A stretch of DNA of 36,582 nt from a virus: positions 1 through 36,582 of the IMG/VR virus record IMGVR_UViG_3300031758_000232. One strand, written 5' to 3'. The position numbers and the translations under genes were made by a program. Of this stretch, positions 16,153 to 23,869 are shown one piece after another. Positions within the stretch are counted from its first letter, which is position 1. Every line of letters starts with the position of its first letter. The notes under the pieces were generated by a model that saw only the letters and a program-made list of their open reading frames with translations, was not told the origin of the DNA and ran no database searches.

Positions 16153-16245
16153 TCAAGTAAAATAAAGTTTTTCAAATTGTTCTGAACATAAACTTAAAAC
16201 AATCAAACAAATTAAGATAACTATAGTTCTTAAAAACTTAAACAT
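16153..16245 (-). CDS. Putative 30-aa membrane micropeptide
   Basis: A 30-residue frame, MFKFLRTIVILICLIVLSLC plus ten residues, begins inside the stop region of the upstream gene (8-base overlap, ATGTTTAA) and ends just before the zinc-ribbon gene. It is one hydrophobic helix with a positive N-terminus, and VLSLC resembles a lipobox. It fills an otherwise empty gap in a tightly packed operon, which supports it. Its function is unknown; a small inner-membrane effector is possible. Confidence 0.5.
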   Translation of the reverse strand: MFKFLRTIVILICLIVLSLCSEQFEKLYFT

Positions 16246-16507
16246 ATCCATTCTCTTTTAAGTAATCTTCTTCTAAATCGTTTAAATAATTATCAAAAGG
16301 CTCCTTACATTTAGTGGAAGCATATAACATATTGTTCATTTTATACCAGCCCAAATTTAGGATATACCAAAATGTTGCATTATATCCATCATAATATACT
16401 AAACCTTCTGGATCACTCTCAAGACCCCATTTTATAGTTTCAACTGGACATTCCATATGATTTTTCCAATAATCAAAAATCATTTTAGTTAAATTAATTT
16501 TATTCAT
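16238..16507 (-). CDS. Hypothetical protein, 89 aa
   Basis: This is an aromatic-rich small protein (FDYWKNHMECPVETIKWGLE, then YYDGYNATFWYILNLGWYKM) without a recognised family. It overlaps the upstream paralogue gene by ATGA and the downstream membrane micropeptide by 8 bases. Confidence 0.5.
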   Translation of the reverse strand: MNKINLTKMIFDYWKNHMECPVETIKWGLESDPEGLVYYDGYNATFWYILNLGWYKMNNMLYASTKCKEPFDNYLNDLEEDYLKENGYV

Positions 16508-16860
16508 AGTTTTAAAAATAAAGGAAGAAAGTTCAATGTCTCAAGTTTATGTGAGCCGATGAGATCAAAGGTTGCATAAGCTTCAGCAAAAGTACAAGTA
16601 GCTGTAACAGATTTATCTACATATAGATGGCTTATAGTATCTCTAGCAGCTTTCCAAGAAAGAGCTTTTTGTGAACCGTCGTGGGATGCATGATAGCTCA
16701 TAAAAATTGTTTTACACTCTTCAACGCTCAAAGTGTCCAAATAAATCCAGAAGTTCAGAACATCTTTCCAATTGGGACCTAGAAAATATTCAGGGTATTC
16801 TAGAGCAGTTTGGTCATCTAAATGATCTGCAAAATTTTGATGTGCTTTAGAGATTTTCAT
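16504..16860 (-). CDS. MKIS-family paralogue, copy 1 (118 aa)
   Basis: This is one of four related proteins. The first 45 residues (MKISKAHQNFADHLDDQTAL, then GPNWKDVLNFWIYLDTLS) and the last 20 (DLIGSHKLETLNFLPLFL) are nearly the same in the three tandem copies, while the middle differs. The middle is helical and Ala-rich. I do not recognise the family, and no catalytic motif is visible. The copies are joined by ATGA overlaps, so all three are co-translated. Confidence 0.65.
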   Translation of the reverse strand: MKISKAHQNFADHLDDQTALEYPEYFLGPNWKDVLNFWIYLDTLSVEECKTIFMSYHASHDGSQKALSWKAARDTISHLYVDKSVTATCTFAEAYATFDLIGSHKLETLNFLPLFLKL

Positions 16861-17249
16861 GGATTTAAAAACAAAGGAAGAAACGTAAAGGTCTCTAGAT
16901 TATGAGAACCAATGAGTTCAAGGGTTGCATATACACATGTAACTCCTACACTTGCAGGAATGCATGTAAGTGTAGGAGTTACAACCCAAGCTGCAGTTGC
17001 ATATACATAATAATAACATATATTATCTCTAGCAGCTTTCCGGGTAAGACTCTTTAAGGTATCCACCCTTCCTAAAGCACAATAACGCTTACCAACTATA
17101 TCAAAATCTTCGCGACTCAAAGTATCCAAATAGAGCCAGAAGTTCAAAACATCCTTCCAATTAGGTCCTAAGAAAGGTTCGGGGTATTCTAGAGCATTTT
17201 GGTTATCTAAATGATCGGCAAATATTTGATGTGCTTTAGAGATTTTCAT
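16857..17249 (-). CDS. MKIS-family paralogue, copy 2 (130 aa), with hairpin insert
   Basis: It has the same conserved start (MKISKAHQIFADHLDNQNAL) and end (ELIGSHNLETFTFLPLFLNP) as copies 1 and 3. Its core holds an extra stretch VVTPTLTCIPASVGVTC that aligns poorly with the other copies. That stretch is encoded exactly by the 46-base inverted repeat at 16938-16983, so the core seems to have been changed by an inverted duplication that kept the frame. Confidence 0.65.
   Translation of the reverse strand: MKISKAHQIFADHLDNQNALEYPEPFLGPNWKDVLNFWLYLDTLSREDFDIVGKRYCALGRVDTLKSLTRKAARDNICYYYVYATAAWVVTPTLTCIPASVGVTCVYATLELIGSHNLETFTFLPLFLNP
16938..16983. repeat. Near-perfect 19-bp inverted repeat inside a gene
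   Basis: TGTAACTCCTACACTTGCA at 16938-16956 pairs with 16965-16983 with one G-T wobble around an 8-base loop. The outer 16 pairs are perfect. There is no T run, so it is not a usual terminator, and it lies within the coding core of MKIS copy 2. Confidence 0.93.
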
Positions 17250-17629
17250 GGATTTAGAAACAAAGGAAGAAATGTAAAGGCCTCTAGATTATGAGAACCA
17301 ATGAGTTCACTGGTTGCATGACCAGATGCATATACAGTTCCTAATTGATATGTAGAGTCAGCACGCCAAGCTTCATATGCATAATACTTACATATAGTAG
17401 CTTCAGCAGCTTCCCAAGCATTGTTTATAGCAGAAACTCTAGAATCTGCGTCTAAAGCCCAATAACGAACATAATTTAATCTAAAATCTTCTTCACTCAA
17501 AGTATCCAAATAAAACCAAAAGTTCAATACATTCTTCCAATTGGGTCCTAGAAAATGTTCAGGGTATTCTAGAGCGGTTTGGTCATTTAAGCGATCTGCA
17601 AATCGTTGATGTGTTTTAGAGATTTTCAT
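17246..17629 (-). CDS. MKIS-family paralogue, copy 3 (127 aa)
   Basis: This is the first copy of the tandem array in transcription order. The start is MKISKTHQRFADRLNDQTAL and the end is SELIGSHNLEAFTFLPLFLN. The core (AWEAAEATICKYYAYEAWRA) is Ala-rich and helical, a feature seen in several unclassified helical repeat proteins of bacteria. It follows the upstream gene after three bases and overlaps copy 2 by ATGA. Confidence 0.65.
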   Translation of the reverse strand: MKISKTHQRFADRLNDQTALEYPEHFLGPNWKNVLNFWFYLDTLSEEDFRLNYVRYWALDADSRVSAINNAWEAAEATICKYYAYEAWRADSTYQLGTVYASGHATSELIGSHNLEAFTFLPLFLNP

Positions 17630-17632
17630 AAT

Positions 17633-17941
17633 TTAAGACGGTTCAAATTTTTTCTTTAGCCTAAGAAATGTTTCTCTTTCTCTCTTTTCAATCATTTTAT
17701 TGTTTTTAGCTAGTCTTTCGCTTTGTTCATTCTCAAATTTAATGCGGGTATCATATTCTTCGTCGGTTTCTAAGCGTAATTTAGATATTTCAAACGCATT
17801 ATAATCTGAAAATCCATCAACATTGATATTCACCCAACCTTCATTAATAAGGTCTTGAATTTTATTCTGTATATTTTGAAGTTTTCCCTCAAAAAGACAT
17901 ATTTCCAAAAATTTATATTCTTTAATGAGTTTTTTGGTCAT
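17633..17941 (-). CDS. Hypothetical protein with ETDEEYDTR motif, 102 aa
   Basis: The N-terminal part (YKFLEICLFEGKLQNIQNKI, then DLINEGWVNINVDG) looks like the small alpha/beta domain of phage proteins with LI.EGW. The C-terminal part carries LRLETDEEYDTRIKFENEQS and a charged helix. The ETDEEY motif is shared with the protein at 13910-14224. The role is unknown. Confidence 0.55.
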   Translation of the reverse strand: MTKKLIKEYKFLEICLFEGKLQNIQNKIQDLINEGWVNINVDGFSDYNAFEISKLRLETDEEYDTRIKFENEQSERLAKNNKMIEKRERETFLRLKKKFEPS

Positions 17942-17968
17942 TTTAGTAATGCAAATTAATAATGTCTA

Positions 17969-18256
17969 TTATCCTATAATTATTACATCAACCTTAGTCT
18001 CAGTGAGTCCAGCATCTTCTGCAGTTTTAGGTTTATTACACACATATACCAAATATTTTTCAAGACTATACTCAAACACACTACCATTTTTATGAGTTGT
18101 TTTAAATACTTTTCCTGGTTCAATATCAATACTATCTGAAAGATAACTCCTAGATCCGTCATCACAAGTTTCAAGCAATAAGACTTCAGTATCACCGGCA
18201 TTATCTGACTGGTTATACAGTTTATCAATTTTTTCTTTAAGATCTTTAAGTTTCAT
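17969..18256 (-). CDS. Hypothetical protein, 95 aa
   Basis: I choose the ATG at 18256 (MKLKDLKEKIDKLYNQSDNA), because this start matches a widespread small phage family beginning M-x-VKDLIE-x-L and then a beta-rich domain (EVLLLETCDDGSRSYLSDSI). An upstream start at 18286 would add ten hydrophobic residues overlapping the previous gene. The function is unknown. Confidence 0.55.
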   Translation of the reverse strand: MKLKDLKEKIDKLYNQSDNAGDTEVLLLETCDDGSRSYLSDSIDIEPGKVFKTTHKNGSVFEYSLEKYLVYVCNKPKTAEDAGLTETKVDVIIIG

Positions 18257-18539
18257 AATTAAGATGACTACCATTACAATCCGCAAAAAAGTGAAAACCT
18301 ATGCTAATGCCTTTAATTTTGAATTGAATAAAAAAGAGGTCATTCCAAGACACAAAAGAAAAATAAACACTGAACCAAGGACTTCCACGATATTCAAATT
18401 CGTCAAGACAGTTAATGTAATGAAATTTAAAGAGGCATTTTTCATGGAGATAGCCTTTAGATTCTTGAAGATGGAAAAATTCTAGATAATATGCCTTTTC
18501 ATCATCAAATGAATGATTAACAATGTCAAAAATTTTCAT
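18246..18539 (-). CDS. Hypothetical protein, 97 aa
   Basis: This is a Phe/Tyr-rich protein (KAYYLEFFHLQESKGYLHEK, later WFSVYFSFVSWNDLFFIQFK) with predicted beta strands and no family recognised. It is the first gene after an ACTGGCACA element with a TATAAT box 22 bases upstream of its ATG, so it probably heads a sub-operon. Confidence 0.5.
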   Translation of the reverse strand: MKIFDIVNHSFDDEKAYYLEFFHLQESKGYLHEKCLFKFHYINCLDEFEYRGSPWFSVYFSFVSWNDLFFIQFKIKGISIGFHFFADCNGSHLNYET

Positions 18540-18560
18540 GAGGTTTTGGTGTATTTTACA

Positions 18561-18606
18561 ATTATAGTATATTGAAAAGTATGATGTGAGTTCAATGTGC
18601 CAGTTT
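18561..18606 (-). promoter_or_regulatory. ACTGGCACA element D with TATAAT box
   Basis: On the minus strand AACTGGCACATTGAAC (about 18591-18606) is followed 30 bases later by TATAAT at 18561-18566. The element is shared with sites at 21.2, 28.0 and 30.1 kb, each in an intergenic gap and in the same orientation. No good -35 box is seen here, as expected if a bound activator replaces it. Confidence 0.5.
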
Positions 18607-18622
18607 GCAAAGCTTCACAAAA

Positions 18623-18835
18623 TCAATCAATTACATCAATTTCCTTAACAGCAAATTCATCATAATAATTACTTGAAAGTTCTTTTATTGCGGTTTGTCT
18701 ACTTACACCATTGTTAATCATATAATCTTCAATATAAATTCTGCGTCATTCAGAATTTAAGTTTTCAGCATCTCTTTTAATGCGGCTTACATTGTCTGGT
18801 TTATCGTAGACATCATAAGTTAAATTTGTGTTCAT
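18623..18835 (-). pseudogene. Small gene interrupted by in-frame TGA
   Basis: From the ATG at 18835 the frame reads 29 residues (MNTNLTYDVYDKPDNVSRIK ... NLNSE), meets TGA at 18746-18748, then continues in frame with RRIYIEDYMINNGVSRQTAI and on to a second TGA at 18623-18625. Both halves look like coding sequence and the second contains a helix-turn-helix-like NNGVSRQTAIKELSS. Trp (TGG) in place of TGA would give NSEWRRIYIE. The intact protein would be 70 residues. It is a broken gene, a sequence error or a read-through case. Confidence 0.55.
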
Positions 18836-18864
18836 TGTTTTAAATGATAAAGAGTTTAAAATTA

Positions 18865-19086
18865 CTAATTTTTCTTATTTGGATAGATAAAGGGCTCTCC
18901 AATTTTTTCTAGAAGTGCGCGAGCAAAACTTATTTCACCATAAACTGCACCACTTTCAAAAGTATCATCATAATTTCCACCATCTGAATAATCAAAATAA
19001 TCTCCATGAATATCATATCCATGTTCACTTTCTGCATATTTTTTGATTAGGTCAATCAAAAATTCAAGTTTCTGCTCTGTGGTCAT
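18865..19086 (-). CDS. Hypothetical acidic protein, 73 aa
   Basis: The protein begins MTTEQKLEFLIDLIKKYAES and continues with an Asp/Tyr/Gly-rich loop (YDIHGDYFDYSDGGNYDDTF) and a final helix. It is acidic like many small early phage proteins that inhibit or mimic nucleic-acid-binding host factors, but no family is recognised. It overlaps the upstream gene as ATGA. Confidence 0.5.
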   Translation of the reverse strand: MTTEQKLEFLIDLIKKYAESEHGYDIHGDYFDYSDGGNYDDTFESGAVYGEISFARALLEKIGEPFIYPNKKN

Positions 19087-19271
19087 TTGTAATACATCTC
19101 CTCTTCATATTTAACTAGATCATAATTTAAAATATGCCAAAATTCCCAATTCATTTCATCTGGTCCTTCCGTGAGATGATACCACCATTCCCAACGATTA
19201 TCTAAACATTGTCTCCAACCGCATTGAATTTTTTCAAAGAAGTTCATTTTTCTTTTAAATTTTTTATACAT
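19083..19271 (-). CDS. Hypothetical Trp-rich protein, 62 aa
   Basis: This is a very aromatic short protein: KIQCGWRQCLDNRWEWWYHL, then EMNWEFWHILNYDLVKYEEE. A basic N-terminus (MYKKFKRKMNFF) precedes it. No family is recognised. It is coupled to the next gene by ATGA. Confidence 0.5.
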   Translation of the reverse strand: MYKKFKRKMNFFEKIQCGWRQCLDNRWEWWYHLTEGPDEMNWEFWHILNYDLVKYEEEMYYK

Positions 19272-19274
19272 AAT

Positions 19275-19661
19275 TTACTTGATTAATTCCACAAGTTCAC
19301 TAAATTTATCATAGACTGATTCTAAGCCATATGAATGTGCATCTTCATAAGCAAGTGAATAACACTGTTCTCGTTTTGGATTTTGACTGACTCCAAATTC
19401 TTCAAAAAGGTCTTCTTTAAACTCTCCTAATAGCCGATTATATTCTTCACGGTATTTTGCGGCATGTTCTTTAAGTGCATCTGAATCCACAATCTTTTGA
19501 AAAGTAAAACCTTTAGGGAATGGAACATCTTTATTGTCTTTATACTCGTTGTAGGAACCATGCCATATTGTTTTACCTTTATCATAGACATAGTAAGTTG
19601 TATAGTCGGTTGAACGAGGATAAGTGTTGGTCGTAGTTTCGTAATAGTTAAAGTCTTTCAT
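19275..19661 (-). CDS. Hypothetical protein, 128 aa
   Basis: The protein has an N-terminal beta segment rich in Thr and Tyr (NYYETTTNTYPRSTDYTTYY) and a helical C-terminal part (EEYNRLLGEFKEDLFEEFGV). No known domain is recognised. Its ATG overlaps the stop of the 59-residue gene upstream as ATGA. Confidence 0.5.
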   Translation of the reverse strand: MKDFNYYETTTNTYPRSTDYTTYYVYDKGKTIWHGSYNEYKDNKDVPFPKGFTFQKIVDSDALKEHAAKYREEYNRLLGEFKEDLFEEFGVSQNPKREQCYSLAYEDAHSYGLESVYDKFSELVELIK

Positions 19662-19837
19662 TTGTTTGTGAAGCGGTTTAAAAAATTTTCAGTTAAAGTG
19701 CCAGGCTTATAGTCTGGATCAAGATATTCTACCATACCTAAAATTGATATGGCAGTTTCAATGGCTTTAGGAATTTCATCTTTCCATTGTGTTAATGATG
19801 CTCCATCTCCACCAATAGTTTCTACAACATTAACCAT
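19658..19837 (-). CDS. Small hypothetical protein, 59 aa
   Basis: The ATG at 19837 lies inside the 3' end of the previous gene and the frame runs to a TGA overlapping the next ATG, filling a 160-base gap. The product starts MVNVVETIGGDGASLTQWKD and is helical, with a conserved-looking DEIPKAIETAISILGM. The overlaps at both ends and normal codon use make it a real gene; its function is unknown. Confidence 0.6.
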   Translation of the reverse strand: MVNVVETIGGDGASLTQWKDEIPKAIETAISILGMVEYLDPDYKPGTLTENFLNRFTNK

Positions 19838-20181
19838 AACTTTTCACTAAATTTAGCTAGAGAAAAGTCATTTAAAGAAACAAACTCACAAAAATTTATT
19901 TTCCCATTATCAAATTTATATACAACAACAATTGGAAATGATAATTTGAGTATTGAATTATCTAGAGCTATATTTTCTGCACTATCATCTGGAATTTCAT
20001 TTTCATATTCATCTAAGAACACTATTGCACCATTTTCTTTTATGACAGTCTCATAACAGTCATAAAACTCATCAAATGGGATAAGACCCAAACATTTATT
20101 AATGTCGTCATCTAAACTCTCACAAGACATTTTCCATGCCCATTTTCTGTATTCTTCTAAGTTTTTAAACAGTTTTTTCAT
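19822..20181 (-). CDS. Hypothetical acidic protein, 119 aa
   Basis: The protein begins MKKLFKNLEEYRKWAWKMSC and has acidic middle segments (DDDINKCLGLIPFDEFYDCY, FLDEYENEIPDDSAEN), then a beta strand rich end. No family is recognised. It overlaps the next gene by 16 bases. Confidence 0.5.
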   Translation of the reverse strand: MKKLFKNLEEYRKWAWKMSCESLDDDINKCLGLIPFDEFYDCYETVIKENGAIVFLDEYENEIPDDSAENIALDNSILKLSFPIVVVYKFDNGKINFCEFVSLNDFSLAKFSEKLWLML

Positions 20182-20187
20182 TTTTAA

Positions 20188-20496
20188 TTAATGTTTGAAT
20201 TCCAAGTAATCACATAGCATATCTATTGATCCTTCGTTAATGATGGACCAAATTCTTTCGGCCCTTGGTTTTCCTTGACCGTTGAAGGTCCAATGATAAG
20301 GACATTCAATAAAGTTTTTTCGTCCATTTTCACGTTTTTCTGCTTCGTAAACCCAAAACCACCAGCATCTAATAGCAAAGACAAATCGCTTAAAATACCA
20401 TGGCATAAGGCATAGATTATCAATTGTAGTTTCAAAGTAATAAACGAAATCATAATCCAAATATTCTAAGGACCAGTCATGTAATTGATTAAGCAT
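20188..20496 (-). CDS. Hypothetical aromatic-rich protein, 102 aa
   Basis: This protein contains LMPWYFKRFVFAIRCWWFWVYEA in three parts: a short hydrophobic amphipathic helix flanked by charged ends, then CPYHWTFNGQGKPRAERIWS. It might associate with the membrane, but the helix is not clearly membrane-spanning. The family is unknown. It overlaps the upstream gene by 8 bases. Confidence 0.5.
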   Translation of the reverse strand: MLNQLHDWSLEYLDYDFVYYFETTIDNLCLMPWYFKRFVFAIRCWWFWVYEAEKRENGRKNFIECPYHWTFNGQGKPRAERIWSIINEGSIDMLCDYLEFKH

Positions 20497-20707
20497 TATT
20501 CCCCTCTAAAGTCTGTGCAATAGACTGATAGATTTGTGCTGAGGCTTTAAAGCATTTACGAGTATTTACATCAGTAGTTTCATATGCATTTTTGAAATTT
20601 TCTCCGGCTCTAGAATAAAGTTCAGAAATTATTATCCAAGGCTTTTGCTCTTTTGGTACATTTTCTAGTAAAATTTGAAGATCTGTTGCAAGTTGTGGTT
20701 GCGTCAT
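20489..20707 (-). CDS. Hypothetical helical protein, 72 aa
   Basis: This is an all-helical small protein (LATDLQILLENVPKEQKPWI, then SRAGENFKNAYETTDVNTRK and SAQIYQSIAQTLEGNN). It has no catalytic residues of note and no recognised family. A 38-base gap separates it from the upstream gene. Confidence 0.5.
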   Translation of the reverse strand: MTQPQLATDLQILLENVPKEQKPWIIISELYSRAGENFKNAYETTDVNTRKCFKASAQIYQSIAQTLEGNNA

Positions 20708-20745
20708 GATTTTATATTATTGTATGATGTTTTATGATAGAGCAA

Positions 20746-21162
20746 TCATAATTTGTTGTTATATAGCCATTTACATCCCATATTTGATTGGTCAATGATT
20801 CTCCTCATATTTACAGATTTAATTCCTTCTTTCATTATGCTATGTATTTCTTTGATCACACCAGTATTAAGAGAATAAATCATATCATCAGTTTGAATAA
20901 CGACTCCAGGGCAGAAATCTGTATCTCCAACATTTTCAACTTTTAAAAACTGTAAAAGGTAATCTAAGCGGCTGGTGTCCATATTAGGAATTGGCTCTAT
21001 CAATAAAACTGCACATCTAGCAGCCTTCCAGCCATCAATAATTCTATCGTTGGCACATAAGCCATCTGACAATTGTTTCAACCATTGAGACATCTCGTAT
21101 CTCTCTTCTGGCGAGCCTGGTTCTGGACTTGTCCCCCAACCCTGCCATTTTTTATCATTCAT
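20746..21162 (-). CDS. Hypothetical protein, 138 aa
   Basis: I choose ATG at 21162 because AAGGAG lies 10 bases upstream and a candidate TATGCT -10 box lies further up; starts further upstream would overlap these signals. The protein begins MNDKKWQGWGTSPEPGSPEE and is followed by helical and beta segments with single Cys residues. The family is not recognised. It follows an ACTGGCACA element and probably starts a sub-operon. Confidence 0.55.
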   Translation of the reverse strand: MNDKKWQGWGTSPEPGSPEERYEMSQWLKQLSDGLCANDRIIDGWKAARCAVLLIEPIPNMDTSRLDYLLQFLKVENVGDTDFCPGVVIQTDDMIYSLNTGVIKEIHSIMKEGIKSVNMRRIIDQSNMGCKWLYNNKL

Positions 21163-21198
21163 ACCAAAATTCTCCTTGTTTTCAACAGCATAAAGCAA

Positions 21199-21249
21199 AA
21201 GCACACTCAAAGTAAGTTGAAGTGTGCCAGTCTTTTAAGTGTCTTAAGT
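21199..21249 (-). promoter_or_regulatory. ACTGGCACA element C with perfect hairpin
   Basis: On the minus strand GACTGGCACAC is followed by TTACTT and, 17 bases on, TATGCT (21187-21192), a plausible sigma70-type promoter for the gene at 21162. GCACACT at 21201-21207 and AGTGTGC at 21221-21227 form a perfect inverted repeat. The 13 bases TTAAGTGTCTTAA at 21235-21247 also occur at 34643-34655. Confidence 0.55.
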
Positions 21250-23133
21250 ATTTTTAACTTTCAGTTCTTTAAGTTGGGATTCATCTACTGTTGATGGAGC
21301 ATTTATAAGTAAACATCTAGATTGCTGAGTTTTTGGAAATGCAATGACATCTCTTATAGATTCTTCTTCAGCTAAAAGCATCACCATTCTATCAAGCCCA
21401 AATGCTATTCCTCCATGTGGTGGAGTCCCCATATCCAAAGCATCTAAAAGAAATCCGAATTGTTGTTCAATTTCTTCCTCAGTAAGACCAATAAATTCAA
21501 AAACTCTTCTTTGTAAATTTGAATCATGTATTCTTAAAGAACCTCCACCAAGCTCAATACCATTCAATACTAAATCATATGCTTTTGCAATAGACTCAGA
21601 ATTAATAGAACTTTCATCCGAAATGCCACAGAAAGGATGATGTAAAGCTTTTAAATGACCATTAGTTTCATCTTGTTCAAACATTGGAAAATCTATAACC
21701 CATAAAAATCTTGGTTCGTTTTCAGGACTTATGAGATTAAGTTCTCTTGCCAAATATTGACGAAGCTGTCCTAAAGATTTATTTACAACATTTAAAGTTC
21801 CTGCTGCAAATAGAATTAATGTTCCTGGTGCTGCTTCAGTTCTTTTTAACAACTCAAGTTTAATCTCATCAGATAAGTTATCTTTAATTGCCCCAATTGT
21901 GTCAACCTCTCCATTGTCTCTTACTCTAATAAAGGCAAGACCAGAACCACCAGAGGATTGAACTTCACTAAAAATATCACCTCCAGGTTTAATTCTTACA
22001 TTGCTGATTAAATTATTACCATTGGGAATGGATATACATTTTACAACTCCACCATTTTGAATTGCACTAGAGAAAATTTTAAATCCAAAATCAACAAATA
22101 AATCGCTCATGTTGATTAGTTTTAAATCATATCTAAGATCAGGCTTATCCGAACCATACTGATCCATAGCTTCATTCCAAGTCATTCTCTGAAATGGTAA
22201 GTCTAATTTAATTCCTTTAATAGAAAGCCAAATTTGTTGAATAAGCCTTTCATTTAATTCAAGAATTTCATCTTGAGTCATGAAGCTCATTTCCATATCT
22301 AATTGAGTAAATTCTGGCTGCCTATCAGAACGAGGATCTTCATCTCTGAAACATTTAGCGATCTGATAATATTTCTCAAATCCACCAGTCATCAGTAATT
22401 GTTTAAAGATTTGAGGTGATTGTGGTAACCCAAACCACTCTCCTTCATGCATTCTACTAGGAACCAAATAGTCTCTAGCACCTCCTTTTGTAGAGCGAAT
22501 AAGAATTGGAGTTTCAATCTCAATAAAACCTACATTTTCAAGAAAATTGCGAATAGTCTTTGCAGTTTCATGGCGAATAAGAAGATTTCGGGTCATGTTC
22601 TCTCGCCTTAAGTCAAGATACCGATGTTTCAATCTTATCTCATCTCTTACAATTTCTTGACCAGAAACTGAAAAAGGAAGAATTGATTTTATAGAATTTA
22701 GAACAACAATATCTTGAATATCTATTTCAATTTTTCCGGTATATATCTTCTCATTAACTGATTCTTGGGGTCTTTCTTTTACGACCCCACAAACTTGAAT
22801 GACCGTTTCTTCTTTTAGTTGTTCAGCAATTGAAAATAAGTTTTCTCCAATTTCAGGGCTAACTGTTAGTTGAACAATTCCAGAACGATCCCTAAGATCA
22901 ATGAATATAAAACCACCATGATCTCTTCGGCTATGAACCCACCCACAAAGTTTAACCTTTTGGTTAATTTCTTCAGAACATAATTGACCGCAATGATGAC
23001 TTCTCATTTGATTTTTGTTTGTTAATTCCACTAAAGTATATTTAAATGAAATTTTTTCTACTGGTAGAAGTGGTTGAATATTAATATCAACTAATAAGTT
23101 TTTATCCATTTTTTCTACAACTTTGAATTTCAT
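21244..23133 (-). CDS. aspS: Aspartyl-tRNA synthetase, phage-encoded
   Basis: This is a full-length bacterial-type class IIb AspRS that charges tRNA(Asp) with aspartate using ATP. The anticodon-binding OB fold starts at residue 43 with [20 protein letters not shown]. Motif 1 lies near 200-212, motif 2 [16 protein letters not shown] at 262-277, a QSPQ site at 238-241, the bacterial insertion (GAD) domain at about 330-460 and motif 3 [14 protein letters not shown] at 575-588. All key segments are present, so the enzyme should be active. Family homology starts at 23007 (Met43); the 42 earlier residues are unusual, and starts at 23133, 23109 or 23007 are all possible since none has a strong ribosome site. 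Its base composition matches the phage, which suggests an old acquisition. Confidence 0.96.
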   Translation of the reverse strand: MKFKVVEKMDKNLLVDINIQPLLPVEKISFKYTLVELTNKNQMRSHHCGQLCSEEINQKVKLCGWVHSRRDHGGFIFIDLRDRSGIVQLTVSPEIGENLFSIAEQLKEETVIQVCGVVKERPQESVNEKIYTGKIEIDIQDIVVLNSIKSILPFSVSGQEIVRDEIRLKHRYLDLRRENMTRNLLIRHETAKTIRNFLENVGFIEIETPILIRSTKGGARDYLVPSRMHEGEWFGLPQSPQIFKQLLMTGGFEKYYQIAKCFRDEDPRSDRQPEFTQLDMEMSFMTQDEILELNERLIQQIWLSIKGIKLDLPFQRMTWNEAMDQYGSDKPDLRYDLKLINMSDLFVDFGFKIFSSAIQNGGVVKCISIPNGNNLISNVRIKPGGDIFSEVQSSGGSGLAFIRVRDNGEVDTIGAIKDNLSDEIKLELLKRTEAAPGTLILFAAGTLNVVNKSLGQLRQYLARELNLISPENEPRFLWVIDFPMFEQDETNGHLKALHHPFCGISDESSINSESIAKAYDLVLNGIELGGGSLRIHDSNLQRRVFEFIGLTEEEIEQQFGFLLDALDMGTPPHGGIAFGLDRMVMLLAEEESIRDVIAFPKTQQSRCLLINAPSTVDESQLKELKVKNT

Positions 23134-23833
23134 TGATAAATTTGTTAATAGCTAACTCAGCCCAATTTTCTGCACATGTTCTTATCATTCCAATAATAGA
23201 ATTATTATCCTCATGATATGTTATACTATAGCACCTATCCTGCTCACCCCATTTTACTCTATGTGGAACACCATCTTCACACTCAACTTCAAATCTTATT
23301 GATTCTACCATTTTATTAAATCTCTCATAAGTCCAGGTTGAAAGACTTTTGGTAACCTTTAAATCATAATAGTTATCTTCGTATCCATAAACGCCGGGAA
23401 TAAAAACTCTCTCATTTACTACTTCTAGTGTTTCGTTTTTATATTTACTTTTCCCATAAATCGTCTCAGCAAGAGATTTATATAAATGAAACCATCCAGA
23501 TTCATGGAGATATGTTCCTAAATCAAAAGAAAAAATATAATCTTTACCTAAAATGTGATCATTATCGGGATAAATACTAATACTAAATCGTCTCCCATCA
23601 TATTTGTGTTCATCATCTAGTAATAGAAGTTTTCCCCACCACTTAGTCTTAAATAAAAATAGTAGATCTAAAGAAACATAAAACTTAAATAAAAACGGTA
23701 AACAAATGTTGAATGTTATAGTTTTTTCATTGTCATTTTCTAGAATAAGGTTAAGTGCAAACTCATCCTTTGCTCTATAAACTTCAAAATTAATTGAGTT
23801 TCTGTAGTTATTAGAATAAAATGTTTTTCTCAT
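23102..23833 (-). CDS. Hypothetical protein, 243 aa
   Basis: This mostly beta protein has a hydrophobic stretch ([20 protein letters not shown], residues 47-66) that could touch the membrane but is broken by charges. It also contains [20 protein letters not shown] and a C-terminal helix. No known family is recognised. Its end overlaps the longest possible AspRS frame by 32 bases, and its TAA overlaps the AspRS ATG at 23109. Confidence 0.5.
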   Translation of the reverse strand: MRKTFYSNNYRNSINFEVYRAKDEFALNLILENDNEKTITFNICLPFLFKFYVSLDLLFLFKTKWWGKLLLLDDEHKYDGRRFSISIYPDNDHILGKDYIFSFDLGTYLHESGWFHLYKSLAETIYGKSKYKNETLEVVNERVFIPGVYGYEDNYYDLKVTKSLSTWTYERFNKMVESIRFEVECEDGVPHRVKWGEQDRCYSITYHEDNNSIIGMIRTCAENWAELAINKFINEIQSCRKNG

Positions 23834-23869
23834 GAAGATTTTTTGTTGGGTGGGTTATGGTATATAGAA

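Noticed and set aside
19697-19712. Fifth copy of the TGGCAC element
   Set aside because: It lies inside the coding sequence of the 59-residue gene (KPGTL) and lacks the flanking bases of the other copies.
20223-20453. 76-codon minus-strand frame inside the 102-residue gene
   Set aside because: It is a different phase of the same strand within a gene that has operon-like overlaps.
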